Shown: positions 1-5,586 of the stretch, piece after piece
Numbering within the stretch: position 1 is the first letter of the stretch
How the letters are laid out: each line of letters starts with the position of its first letter
Assembly (NCBI GenBank): GCA_900547435.1
Contig: URGO01000159.1
Location: forward strand, 1-6,621
From: an uncultured Parabacteroides sp.
GTDB lineage: Bacteria > Bacteroidota > Bacteroidia > Bacteroidales > Tannerellaceae
Length of the DNA stretch: 6,621 nucleotides
Direction: 5' to 3'
Notes under the pieces: generated by a model
Databases searched by the model: none
What the model was told of the DNA's origin: nothing
What the model saw: only the letters and a program-made list of their open reading frames with translations
Translations under genes and position numbers: made by a program

Positions 1-143
1 ACTACAATTTGATACTCCTAAATTGTGTTTTTTCAAAAATATTTCGTAATGTTGCATTTGCTGTTGGACTCTGCAATCTTTCAATTATTGCTGCATCAGG
101 CATAAATATTCTATTTCTTTTTTCGGGATTCGGAAATTATGCG
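1..143. other. left edge, no supported gene
   Basis: An AT-rich stretch upstream of the first clear gene. On the minus strand a short frame is open from about 105 to 4 (begins MPDAAIIERL, ends at a TAG at the window edge, 33 residues from the ATG). On the plus strand one frame is open until a TGA near 174, with no sensible start. I recognise neither. The minus frame could be a short remnant of a gene, but nothing visible supports translation. The last part, a T-rich run at about 113-122, lies where the upstream part of the promoter for the next gene would be expected. Confidence 0.3.
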
Positions 144-151
144 TATGTTTG
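144..151 (+). promoter_or_regulatory. Bacteroides-type -7 promoter element for the S1-domain gene
   Basis: TATGTTTG fits the Bacteroides primary-sigma -7 consensus TAnnTTTG exactly. It would place transcription start near 158, about a dozen bases before the ATG at 170. The region 19-21 bp upstream is T-rich but lacks a clean TTTG, so the -33 element is weak. Its position overlaps the possible TTG start at 149 and argues against that start. Confidence 0.5.
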
Positions 152-169
152 CCTAAAATCAATCAAATC

Positions 170-1003
170 ATGTTGAATATAGGTAATTACAACACGCTGA
201 GAATTATTAAGATATTGAGTTTTGGGGCTTATTTGGACGGAGGTGACGGGAAAGAGATTCTGTTGCCTACCCGGTATGTGCCGGATGGGGCTAAGGTCGG
301 GGATGAGGTCAAAGTCTTTATTTATCATGACAATGAGGGGAGGCTGATTGCCACGACTTTGCGTCCGAAGGCCGTGGTGGGGGAGTTTGCTTTCATGCGG
401 GTCAAGTCGGTCAACACTACGGGGGCTTTCTTGGACTGGGGACTGATGAAGGATTTGCTGGTTCCTTATAAAGAGCAGAAGCTGACCATGCGCGAAGGGA
501 AATGGTATCTGGTGTATGTCCGTTTAGATCACGTGACGGGACGCATCATGGCATCGGCCCGCATCGAGAAGTTTTTGAACAATGTCCCGCCCAAGTACGA
601 ATTCAATCAGGAGGTGGACCTTCTTGTGGCGGATGATACGGAAATTGGCTATAAGGTCATTGTCAATAACCTGCATTGGGGAATGGTTTATCACAATCAG
701 GTTTTCCAGCGTTTGGAAAAAGGCGAGCATCTGAAGGGATATGTCAAAGAAATCCGGGAGGATGACAAACTGGATATCAGTCTGGCTCCTTTGGGGTATC
801 AGAAAGTAGATGGAATCGCCCAGACAATCCTCCATGCCTTGCAGATGCACAACGGTTTCCTTCCGGTGCACGACAAGAGCGACCCGGATGTCATCTACTC
901 GCTTTTCCGTTGTAGCAAGAAAGCATTCAAGCAGGCTATCGGAGCTCTTTACAAACAACGCCTGATTCATATCGAACCGGAAGGCATCCGACTGGTTTCT
1001 TGA
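170..1003 (+). CDS. cvfB: CvfB/YitL-like S1-domain RNA-binding protein
   Basis: A protein of 277 residues with the layout of the CvfB family: tandem S1-like OB folds followed by a C-terminal winged helix. The first S1-like unit covers about residues 1-65 (GAYLDGG at 19-25), the second about 70-135 (GAFLDWGLMKDLLVP at 85-99), a third about 145-207 ending DDKLDISL, and the winged-helix part runs to the end (SKKAFKQAIGALYKQRLI). CvfB in Gram-positives is an RNA-binding regulator of virulence gene expression; its role in Bacteroidales is unclear, so RNA binding in the cytoplasm is the safe statement. I chose ATG 170 rather than TTG 149 because a good -7 element overlaps the TTG and because MLNIGNYNTL fits the usual N-terminus. 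It is a single gene that converges on the phosphodiesterase gene. Family is confident; exact function is not. Confidence 0.85.
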   Translation: MLNIGNYNTLRIIKILSFGAYLDGGDGKEILLPTRYVPDGAKVGDEVKVFIYHDNEGRLIATTLRPKAVVGEFAFMRVKSVNTTGAFLDWGLMKDLLVPYKEQKLTMREGKWYLVYVRLDHVTGRIMASARIEKFLNNVPPKYEFNQEVDLLVADDTEIGYKVIVNNLHWGMVYHNQVFQRLEKGEHLKGYVKEIREDDKLDISLAPLGYQKVDGIAQTILHALQMHNGFLPVHDKSDPDVIYSLFRCSKKAFKQAIGALYKQRLIHIEPEGIRLVS

Positions 1004-1009
1004 GAGGTG

Positions 1010-1145
1010 GTTGGGTTAAGAAGGTTAGAGGTTATGAGGTTATAGGGTTAAGAGGTTAAGAAACTCTACAACCTTATACCCCTTTAAACTCATACCCCAT
1101 AACCTTTTAAACTCATAACCCTATAACCTTTTAACCCCATCCCCC
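1010..1145. repeat. GGTTA-rich inverted repeat between convergent genes, likely bidirectional terminator
   Basis: The left part (about 1010-1061) is built of degenerate GGTTA/GGGTTA units on the + strand and the right part (about 1071-1145) of the complementary TAACC units. The arms 1037-1061 and 1105-1129 pair with only a few mismatches, including a perfect 12-bp core GGTTATAGGGTT (1038-1049) against 1117-1128. The two flanking genes converge here, so a hairpin readable from both strands fits a shared terminator. There is no clear T-tract on either side, so termination is inferred. Similar GGTTA units recur at 5498-5580. Confidence 0.6.
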
Positions 1146-1159
1146 CATAACCTAAAAAA

Positions 1160-1984
1160 CTAATACCGTACGTTTATCCAAGGCGTCTTCTCGGTAGCCC
1201 ATTGTTTGATGCGCAAGGGCACATCCGTACACATAAAATCGCATCCCAAATAAACGCCCAACATAAAATCTTCAACGGACTGACCCGGCCATAAACTGAC
1301 TATGATTCCCGCCTCATGTGCCTTGCGTACACTCTCCCGACTGGTTCCATCCATAGTCGCACCTAAGCGCTTTATTCCAAAAGCCTTACACAAATCGATA
1401 GTTTCCTGATTGCATGGTTTCGGAGTGATCAGGAGCAACTCCGCATCCGGATAATGAGATTGCAGATAACGCAATCCCCGATAATCAGAAGAGGTAAAGA
1501 GATAAAGCGCATCAGCCGGTCGTTTCGCCATCACCTGGCGATACAATTTGTCACAATACTCGGCAAGACGCTCCTCCGGATAAGATGAGGCCGGATGGGT
1601 CTTCATTTCGAACTCGACATACAGACCGGACTTATCTTCCAGAAAATCGAGCAATTCATCCAAAAACAGGATTTCGTTACCCTGCTTCGTTCTCAATTGT
1701 TCAATATCCGCCCGCGTCAGTTCCTCCACCTCGCCTTTGCCATTGGTGGTCCGTTCCAACGAATTATCATGCATAATGACCAATTCACCATCCTTGGTCA
1801 TCCGGACGTCCGTCTCGAAGCCCCGATATCCCGCCTCGTAGCTACGTTCAAATGCCACCATCGTGTTTTCATCCAGTTCCATACGTCCGCCCCGATGCGC
1901 GAATACACGCACCTCCTGTGTCTGTCCCAACAATTGCCATGAGGACAAGAAAGTCATCACTATAAATACAATTTTCATTTTCAT
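1160..1984 (-). CDS. secreted glycerophosphodiester phosphodiesterase family protein
   Basis: A protein of 274 residues of the GDPD (GlpQ/UgpQ) TIM-barrel family, which hydrolyses glycerophosphodiesters to glycerol-3-phosphate and an alcohol. Key family residues are visible: HRGG at 30-33 with DENT at 38-41, the ETD metal-binding site at 57-59, the catalytic HD at 72-73, the EFEMK strand near 124-128, and a C-terminal CTDVP. The N-terminus (MKMKIVFIVMTFLSSWQLLG) is a signal peptide without a lipobox cysteine, so export to the periplasm is likely. The start is ATG 1984, or ATG 1978 two codons later. A TTG at 2023 would fall inside the probable promoter and is not used. The gene lies next to the invertible segment, whose best promoter element points toward it, so it may be expressed conditionally as well as from its own promoter. 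Confidence 0.88.
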   Translation of the reverse strand: MKMKIVFIVMTFLSSWQLLGQTQEVRVFAHRGGRMELDENTMVAFERSYEAGYRGFETDVRMTKDGELVIMHDNSLERTTNGKGEVEELTRADIEQLRTKQGNEILFLDELLDFLEDKSGLYVEFEMKTHPASSYPEERLAEYCDKLYRQVMAKRPADALYLFTSSDYRGLRYLQSHYPDAELLLITPKPCNQETIDLCKAFGIKRLGATMDGTSRESVRKAHEAGIIVSLWPGQSVEDFMLGVYLGCDFMCTDVPLRIKQWATEKTPWINVRY

Positions 1985-2037
1985 GCGCTGAATAGTTTTA
2001 GATTCTCCACAAATATACAGCAAAAAAACGGTTGCAT
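1981..2037 (-). other. possible 18-codon leader ORF coupled to the phosphodiesterase start
   Basis: On the minus strand an ATG at 2037 opens a frame MQPFFCCIFVENLKLFSA that ends in a TGA overlapping the ATG of the phosphodiesterase (ATGA). An AGGAGGAG stretch lies at 2064-2057, but 19 nt from the ATG, which is too far for a normal ribosome site. It could only be read on transcripts that start upstream of 2037, for example from the invertible segment. Likely fortuitous. Confidence 0.12.
2010..2017 (-). promoter_or_regulatory. -7 promoter element for the phosphodiesterase gene
   Basis: Read on the minus strand the sequence is TATATTTG, an exact TAnnTTTG. Transcription would begin near 2003, some 20 bases before the ATG at 1984. 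No clear -33 element is seen 19-21 bp upstream, where the DNA is a run of AT steps. It lies outside the invertible segment and would work in either orientation. Confidence 0.45.
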
Positions 2038-2080
2038 ATATATAATATAAGGTATAACTCCTCCTCTCTTTTTAAAAGAC

Positions 2081-2101
2081 ATCTCTTCGTAAGAGATGAA
2101 T
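2081..2101 (+). repeat. left inverted repeat (recombination site) of the invertible segment
   Basis: The first 17 bases form a dyad: ATCTCTT, a central CGT, then AAGAGAT, followed on the inner side by GAAT. A short dyad with an asymmetric centre is what a tyrosine or serine recombinase crossover site looks like: arms for two protomers and a directional core. All 21 bases match the right copy in reverse complement; identity breaks off at once on the outer side. Confidence 0.8.
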
Positions 2102-2109
2102 CGCACGGG

Positions 2110-2117
2110 CAAAGATA
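2110..2117 (-). promoter_or_regulatory. outward -7 promoter element inside the invertible segment
   Basis: On the minus strand this reads TATCTTTG, an exact TAnnTTTG, only 8 bp inside the left inverted repeat. Transcription would start at about the inner edge of the repeat and leave the segment to the left, toward the phosphodiesterase. After inversion the same element would read right into the upxY leader. The -33 region is T-rich without a clean TTTG. Near the right end the nearest rightward candidate (TA at 2438, TTTG at 2443-2446) has wrong internal spacing. Confidence 0.55.
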
Positions 2118-2185
2118 AACATAAATGTGAATATACAGATAAAAAACAGGGAAAAATTCGTTTTGAAGAAAATGATAGTCCCGTT

Positions 2186-2309
2186 CCAGCGGATATGTCA
2201 TCCGCTGGTTATTGCGTATAAGGATTTTCAATCCGCTGAATTTCTGCATAATAGAATAATCGGATTATAAATCCTCATACTCAATACAATCGAATTGCAA
2301 ATTCGATTG
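2186..2309. repeat. cluster of small hairpins in the invertible segment
   Basis: Four short palindromes follow each other. CCAGCGGAT-ATGTC-ATCCGCTGG (2186-2208) is a perfect 9-5-9 hairpin. Two weaker ones are built on GGATT/AATCC, at 2222-2234 and 2262-2274. A second perfect 9-5-9 hairpin, CAATCGAAT-TGCAA-ATTCGATTG, is at 2287-2309. No protein frame fits. None is followed by a good T-tract, so they may be dispersed palindromic repeats or protein-binding sites rather than terminators. Confidence 0.6.
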
Positions 2310-2342
2310 AACAGGAGGTTTGGAATTACGGACGCTTTTTTT

Positions 2343-2428
2343 CGTCTAACAGCTGTGTACTTTGCGTCTAACGGATGTATCTGTTTCGTCTAACAGCTGT
2401 TAGACGCAAGTTGCACAGCTGTTAGACG
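2343..2428. repeat. symmetric array of five CGTCTAAC half-sites with 22-bp spacing
   Basis: The octamer CGTCTAAC occurs forward at 2343, 2365 and 2387 and in reverse (GTTAGACG) at 2399 and 2421. Forward copies are 22 bp apart and the reverse copies are also 22 bp apart. The two inner copies make a perfect 20-bp palindrome (2387-2406). Arms 2343-2372 and 2399-2428 match in reverse complement at 27 of 30 positions. Spacing of two helical turns suggests cooperative protein binding on one DNA face. As an alternative, the arms form a long hairpin followed by ATTCTTTT, which could stop rightward transcripts. Confidence 0.65.
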
Positions 2429-2454
2429 ATTCTTTTATAGGCTTTGTCAAAACA

Positions 2455-2475
2455 ATTCATCTCTTACGAAGAGAT
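2455..2475 (-). repeat. right inverted repeat (recombination site) of the invertible segment
   Basis: Exact reverse complement of 2081-2101, with the dyad ATCTCTT-ACG-AAGAGAT at 2459-2475 and the ATTC extension on the inner side at 2455-2458. Outside it begins the leader of the upxY operon. The match stops at the next base on both sides apart from one isolated position. Confidence 0.8.
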
Positions 2476-2695
2476 TAATCAGAAAGCAGAAGAGGATTTG
2501 TTGTCTAAAGAATTGATATTCAAAGGCAGCAGACAAAAGGAGTGCGGATTATTATTTCTGGGTCAGAAACAATGCCGAGATCCGAAGTTCTTACGGATAA
2601 GAATAGCCGGACGAACTCCCATTTGGCTCATGTAGGAAGCTAAAAGGCTTTAGATATGGGGGAATGAGAAGTATGTTTTTACCTGAATTGAATTT
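2476..2695 (+). promoter_or_regulatory. long untranslated leader of the upxY operon
   Basis: About 220 bp between the recombination site and the upxY start, with no promoter that I can support. UpxY antiterminators of Bacteroides fragilis are known to act through the leader of their own operon, so this is the expected location of the recognition site. A frame open from 2444 (TTG) to 2635 crosses the right inverted repeat (contains ISYEEINQKAEEDL) but has no ATG start and no family I know. A short stem AAGC/GCTT lies at 2638-2651. Confidence 0.45.
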
Positions 2696-3247
2696 ATGAC
2701 GGAAATCAGTTTGCAGAAGTCTTGGTATGCAAGCAAAGTATTCTTCAATAAAGTATTTGAAATCGAGAAGATTCTCCAAGAAAAAGAGGTGGAATGTTAT
2801 ATTCCTTGCGAAACCGTTCTGGTAGAGAGAAACGGCATAAAGAAGAAAGTGCGTAAGCCGATGATTTCTTCTTTGTTGTTTTTCCGTTCTTCGGAGAAAT
2901 GTGCTTTGGATTTGCAAAACCAGCTGAATGGTCAAATCCTTTTATATACCAAAAAAATAGGACTTAAACGATTACCTTCGGCAATCCCGGAACGGGAGAT
3001 GAATATCTTTATCCTCGTCACCTCATCCGGAGAAAAGGGATTGGAGTATCTGGGGGATGACCGGACGGAATTTTATGTAGGTGAACCGGTACGGGTGATT
3101 GACGGTCCGTTCAAGGGTGCCGAAGGATATATCCGTCGCATCAAAGGCAACCGGCGCCTGATTGTAACCGTACAGGGAATTTGTGCCGTAGCAACATCTT
3201 ACATTCCCCAATGTTTTTTGCAGAAAATCAATAAAGAGGCAAAATAG
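2696..3247 (+). CDS. upxY: UpxY-family NusG-like transcription antiterminator
   Basis: A protein of 183 residues, normal length for UpxY. It has an N-terminal NGN domain, about residues 8-110 (SWYASKV near 9-15, the CYIPCE strand near 35-40, and the closing strand MNIFILVTS at 102-110), and a C-terminal KOW domain at about 126-171 (GEPVRVIDGPFKGAEGYI). UpxY proteins are specialised NusG paralogues that bind RNA polymerase and keep it from terminating early in the leader of a capsular polysaccharide operon. Here it is the first gene after the invertible segment and lies 100 bp before the transferase gene, the usual position of a switch-controlled first gene. The partner upxZ, an inhibitor of other loci's UpxY proteins that often comes second, is absent. 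Family call is firm; whether it serves a full capsule locus cannot be seen. Confidence 0.88.
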   Translation: MTEISLQKSWYASKVFFNKVFEIEKILQEKEVECYIPCETVLVERNGIKKKVRKPMISSLLFFRSSEKCALDLQNQLNGQILLYTKKIGLKRLPSAIPEREMNIFILVTSSGEKGLEYLGDDRTEFYVGEPVRVIDGPFKGAEGYIRRIKGNRRLIVTVQGICAVATSYIPQCFLQKINKEAK

Positions 3248-3256
3248 AACTTGCAA

Positions 3257-3333
3257 AGACGTAAAATTTGCGTCTCAAAGAAAGCAAGCTGACAAGCTTT
3301 ATCATTTCTTGTCAACTGATTAACTCGTCAACT
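3257..3333 (+). repeat. short hairpin and 8-bp direct repeat between upxY and the transferase gene
   Basis: AGACG (3257-3261) pairs with CGTCT (3271-3275) and AAGCT (3286-3290) with AGCTT (3295-3299), both too short to call a terminator. GTCAACT, ATTAACT and GTCAACT follow at 3311, 3319 and 3327, an exact 8-bp period ending 14 bases before the ATG of the transferase. No promoter element is seen, so read-through from upxY is expected. Confidence 0.4.
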
Positions 3334-3347
3334 AAAAACAATTTCCT

Positions 3348-4454
3348 ATGCCATTTCTAATTATTCTTTTTGGAGTGATAGCAATCGGCCTGTCCGCTTT
3401 CTTGATTCCGAAAATATTGGTGATAGCCTTCCGCAAACGTCTATTTGACATACCGGATAGCCGGAAAGATCATGTCGGAGCGATTCCCCGTTTGGGAGGA
3501 ATCTCATTCTATCCGATTATCTTTTTCTGCTTTGCCTTGTGCGAGGCTATTGTCATCACATTCCTAGCCAGAAATGCAGGTATCATGGCAGACCCAAGTC
3601 TGTTTATCCAGATTCTATTACTCTTTTGCGGACTGATTTTATTGTATCTTATCGGTATAACCGACGATTTGATAGGAGTCCGTTACCGGAAAAAGTTCTT
3701 GGTCCAGTTCCTGGTGGCCAGTTTTTTCCCGTTAGGCGGATTGTACATCAACGACCTGTATGGACTATTCGGTATTGAAGCCATCACTCCGTGGATAGGC
3801 ATCCCGCTCACGCTCCTGTTTGTCGTGTTTATCACAAACGCCATCAATCTGATAGATGGAATCGACGGACTGGCCTCCGGATTGTGCATGGTGGCCTTCC
3901 TTACGTTAGGAGGCTTCTTTTTCGCCAATCAGATTTGGGTATTGGCATTGCTGGCATTTATTACGGTCGGTGTACTGATTCCGTTTTTCTATTATAATGT
4001 ATTCGGGAAAGCGGAACGGTGCCGGAAAATATTTATGGGAGATACCGGAAGCCTGACGTTGGGCTACCTGCTCTCGTTCCTGGCAATCAGTTGCTGCATG
4101 TACGAACATGAAGCCTATCAGACTCCCCATAATATGGTTATCGCCTTTGCCCCGTTATTAGTTCCGGCATTGGACGTAATCCGGGTGGTCCTGTATCGTT
4201 TCCGACATCACAAACCGCTATTCCAGCCGGACCGGAATCACATACACCACAAGTTCCTGGCAATGGGATTCTCCCATCGGCAAAGCATGGTATTGATTCT
4301 TTTGATGTCGGCATTATTTGTCATAACCAATATCGGATGTATTCATTATATAGATATAACGTTGCTATTCTTGGCCGATATCCTCATCTGGACAGGACTG
4401 AACATCTGGTTTGATAAGGTCAGAGAGGCTCATCAACTGAAAATCTCGCAATGA
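3348..4454 (+). CDS. WecA/MraY-family undecaprenyl-phosphate sugar-1-phosphate transferase
   Basis: A 368-residue polytopic membrane protein of the polyprenyl-phosphate N-acetylhexosamine-1-phosphate transferase family. These enzymes move a HexNAc-1-phosphate from a UDP-sugar to undecaprenyl phosphate on the cytoplasmic face, starting a repeat unit of O-antigen, capsule or other surface glycan. Motifs in order: the Mg-binding TDDLIGV (105-111), NLIDGIDGLASG (167-178), FMGDTGSL (229-236), PALDVIRV (273-280) and HIHHKFL (298-304), the His-rich loop typical of WecA-like rather than MraY enzymes. About ten hydrophobic segments surround these loops. The sugar cannot be read from sequence; GlcNAc is the common case. 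It lies 100 bp after upxY and its stop overlaps the next start, so it belongs to the same operon. In many capsule loci the initiating transferase comes late; here it comes second. Confidence 0.88.
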   Translation: MPFLIILFGVIAIGLSAFLIPKILVIAFRKRLFDIPDSRKDHVGAIPRLGGISFYPIIFFCFALCEAIVITFLARNAGIMADPSLFIQILLLFCGLILLYLIGITDDLIGVRYRKKFLVQFLVASFFPLGGLYINDLYGLFGIEAITPWIGIPLTLLFVVFITNAINLIDGIDGLASGLCMVAFLTLGGFFFANQIWVLALLAFITVGVLIPFFYYNVFGKAERCRKIFMGDTGSLTLGYLLSFLAISCCMYEHEAYQTPHNMVIAFAPLLVPALDVIRVVLYRFRHHKPLFQPDRNHIHHKFLAMGFSHRQSMVLILLMSALFVITNIGCIHYIDITLLFLADILIWTGLNIWFDKVREAHQLKISQ

Positions 4455-5506
4455 AAACCTTCCTCAAAAGGTTGTTTCGAGTTTCGGTTATTCTCGGTTT
4501 TCTGGTCAGCCTATTGGCATTTATCGCCCGATACGCTTCCGGAGGGATAGCTATTTGGATTTCATTTTTCAGTTTGATATTCTTGCCGGTAATCGGGGCA
4601 AATCTCCTATTGCTGGTAATCGCCTGCCTGATAAAGGCAAAGAAATGGATAATGTTACCTTTGATAGCCCTGTCCTTGCAAGTCGATAACCTGTCGGCCG
4701 TATGGCAATTTCCCGCAAGCAAGGTGTCGGAACCAAAGGGAATCCCGTTGACCGTAATTACCTATAATGCTTCCCATTTTTATTGGGACAGGCAATATAC
4801 CTTACACGATGCGGCCAACTATCTGGAAACATTGAGACCGGACATTCTTTGTATGCAGGAAGCTCCGGGCACAGATTGTTATAATGCGGATAGCATCCGG
4901 CACACGTTCCGCTATCTGCCTTATCAGGTAAATAGCTTCCGGACCGACCACCTGCCATTGACGATTTATAGCCGTTATCCGATTCGCAAAGTCAAGACGG
5001 CCTATTACCTGAACTCCATGAACCTTACGATGGTAGCCGATATACGCATAGACAATCAGGATATCCGAGTTATCTCGAATCACCTGCAAACCACTAGCGT
5101 CAATCAGTATCGGGGTATCATCACGGCACCCGACAAACCTTTGAAGTACCGCCTGAAAGCGATAAAAGACCTGCTTTCGGCCCTGAAAAAGAACTTCGGA
5201 TTACGAGCCCGACAAGCGCAGTTTGTCCGGAATGAGATAGAACAATCCCCCTACCCTGTCCTGGTCTGCGGAGATTTCAACGACACGCCGGCATCATTCG
5301 CCTATCACCATATCAAAGGCAATCTGACCGATGGATTCCGGGAATGCGGAAAGGGATATCAATACACATTCCGTCAACTGAAAAAACTTTGGCGAATAGA
5401 CTACATCCTCCATTCAAAAGATTTTGAAGGAACAACTTGCTATTCACCCGATTTACCTTATAGCGACCATAATCCGGTAGTGTGGAAAGGGCGTTTTAGG
5501 TTATGA
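4451..5506 (+). CDS. membrane-anchored endonuclease/exonuclease/phosphatase-fold hydrolase
   Basis: A protein of 351 residues. The first 90 or so hold about three hydrophobic segments (near 11-27, 32-62 and 66-77), and the rest is an EEP (DNase I-like) catalytic domain. Core motifs are complete: YN at 105-106, the metal-binding QE at 136-137, NHL at 210-212, GDFND at 274-278, RIDYIL at 315-320 and SDH at 338-340. Enzymes of this fold hydrolyse phosphodiesters or phosphomonoesters in nucleic acids, phospholipids or sugars; the substrate is unknown here. The membrane anchor places the domain at the inner membrane, probably facing the periplasm. Its ATG overlaps the transferase stop by 4 nt (ATGA), which implies coupled translation. 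A role in lipid-linked glycan or lipid metabolism is a guess from context. The stop codon falls inside the GGTTA repeat, so the last residues (GRFRL) may be repeat-derived. Confidence 0.85.
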   Translation: MKTFLKRLFRVSVILGFLVSLLAFIARYASGGIAIWISFFSLIFLPVIGANLLLLVIACLIKAKKWIMLPLIALSLQVDNLSAVWQFPASKVSEPKGIPLTVITYNASHFYWDRQYTLHDAANYLETLRPDILCMQEAPGTDCYNADSIRHTFRYLPYQVNSFRTDHLPLTIYSRYPIRKVKTAYYLNSMNLTMVADIRIDNQDIRVISNHLQTTSVNQYRGIITAPDKPLKYRLKAIKDLLSALKKNFGLRARQAQFVRNEIEQSPYPVLVCGDFNDTPASFAYHHIKGNLTDGFRECGKGYQYTFRQLKKLWRIDYILHSKDFEGTTCYSPDLPYSDHNPVVWKGRFRL

Positions 5507-5580
5507 GGTTATGGGTTATAAGGTTAAAAGGTTACGGGACTATGGGGTTAAGAGGTTAAAGGGTTAAAAGGTAATAAGTT
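5498..5580 (+). repeat. GGTTA-rich degenerate tandem repeat
   Basis: Runs of AGGTTATG, GGGTTATA, AGGTTAAA and GGGTTAAG units begin at the end of the preceding gene, whose TGA stop (5504-5506) is part of a unit, and continue about 75 bp beyond it. The units match those of 1010-1061 (AGGTTATGAGGTTAT and GGGTTAAGAGGTTAA are common to both), but here there is no complementary arm, so no long hairpin forms. Confidence 0.65.
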
Positions 5581-5586
5581 GAGGTC

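Larger units (their letters stand above)
2081..2475. mobile_element. putative invertible promoter segment (phase-variable switch)
   Basis: A perfect 21-bp inverted repeat, 2081-2101 and 2455-2475, encloses 353 bp without a credible gene, directly upstream of a upxY-like gene. Promoters flanked by short inverted repeats and flipped by site-specific recombinases upstream of upxY genes are the established way Bacteroides species switch capsular polysaccharide loci ON and OFF. A strong -7 element near the left end (2110-2117) points outward to the left, so the orientation written here would be OFF for upxY. No recombinase gene is in the window, so inversion would need an enzyme acting in trans. 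Inversion itself is inferred from structure and context. Confidence 0.8.

Noticed and set aside
4..105. Minus-strand fragment MPDAAIIERL... ending at the window edge
   Set aside because: Only 33 residues, no family recognised and no promoter seen; it could be a remnant but cannot be supported.
149..169. TTG start for the S1-domain protein
   Set aside because: It overlaps a strong -7 element, and ATG at 170 gives the expected N-terminus.
1998..2249. 83-residue minus-strand frame across the left inverted repeat
   Set aside because: No family, odd composition (runs of Tyr, Ile, Cys), and it spans a recombination site and the phosphodiesterase promoter.
2343..2428. CRISPR array
   Set aside because: The repeated unit is only 8 bp, the copies are in both orientations and the intervening bases are partly shared, so it is not a repeat-spacer array.
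2102..2454. Insertion sequence or MITE in place of a promoter switch
   Set aside because: No target-site duplication flanks the inverted repeats and no transposase is present; the dyad-shaped repeats, outward promoter and adjoining upxY favour an invertible segment.
2591..2935. 114-residue minus-strand frame opposite upxY
   Set aside because: It overlaps the upxY start on the other strand, and the upxY frame has clear NGN and KOW domains.
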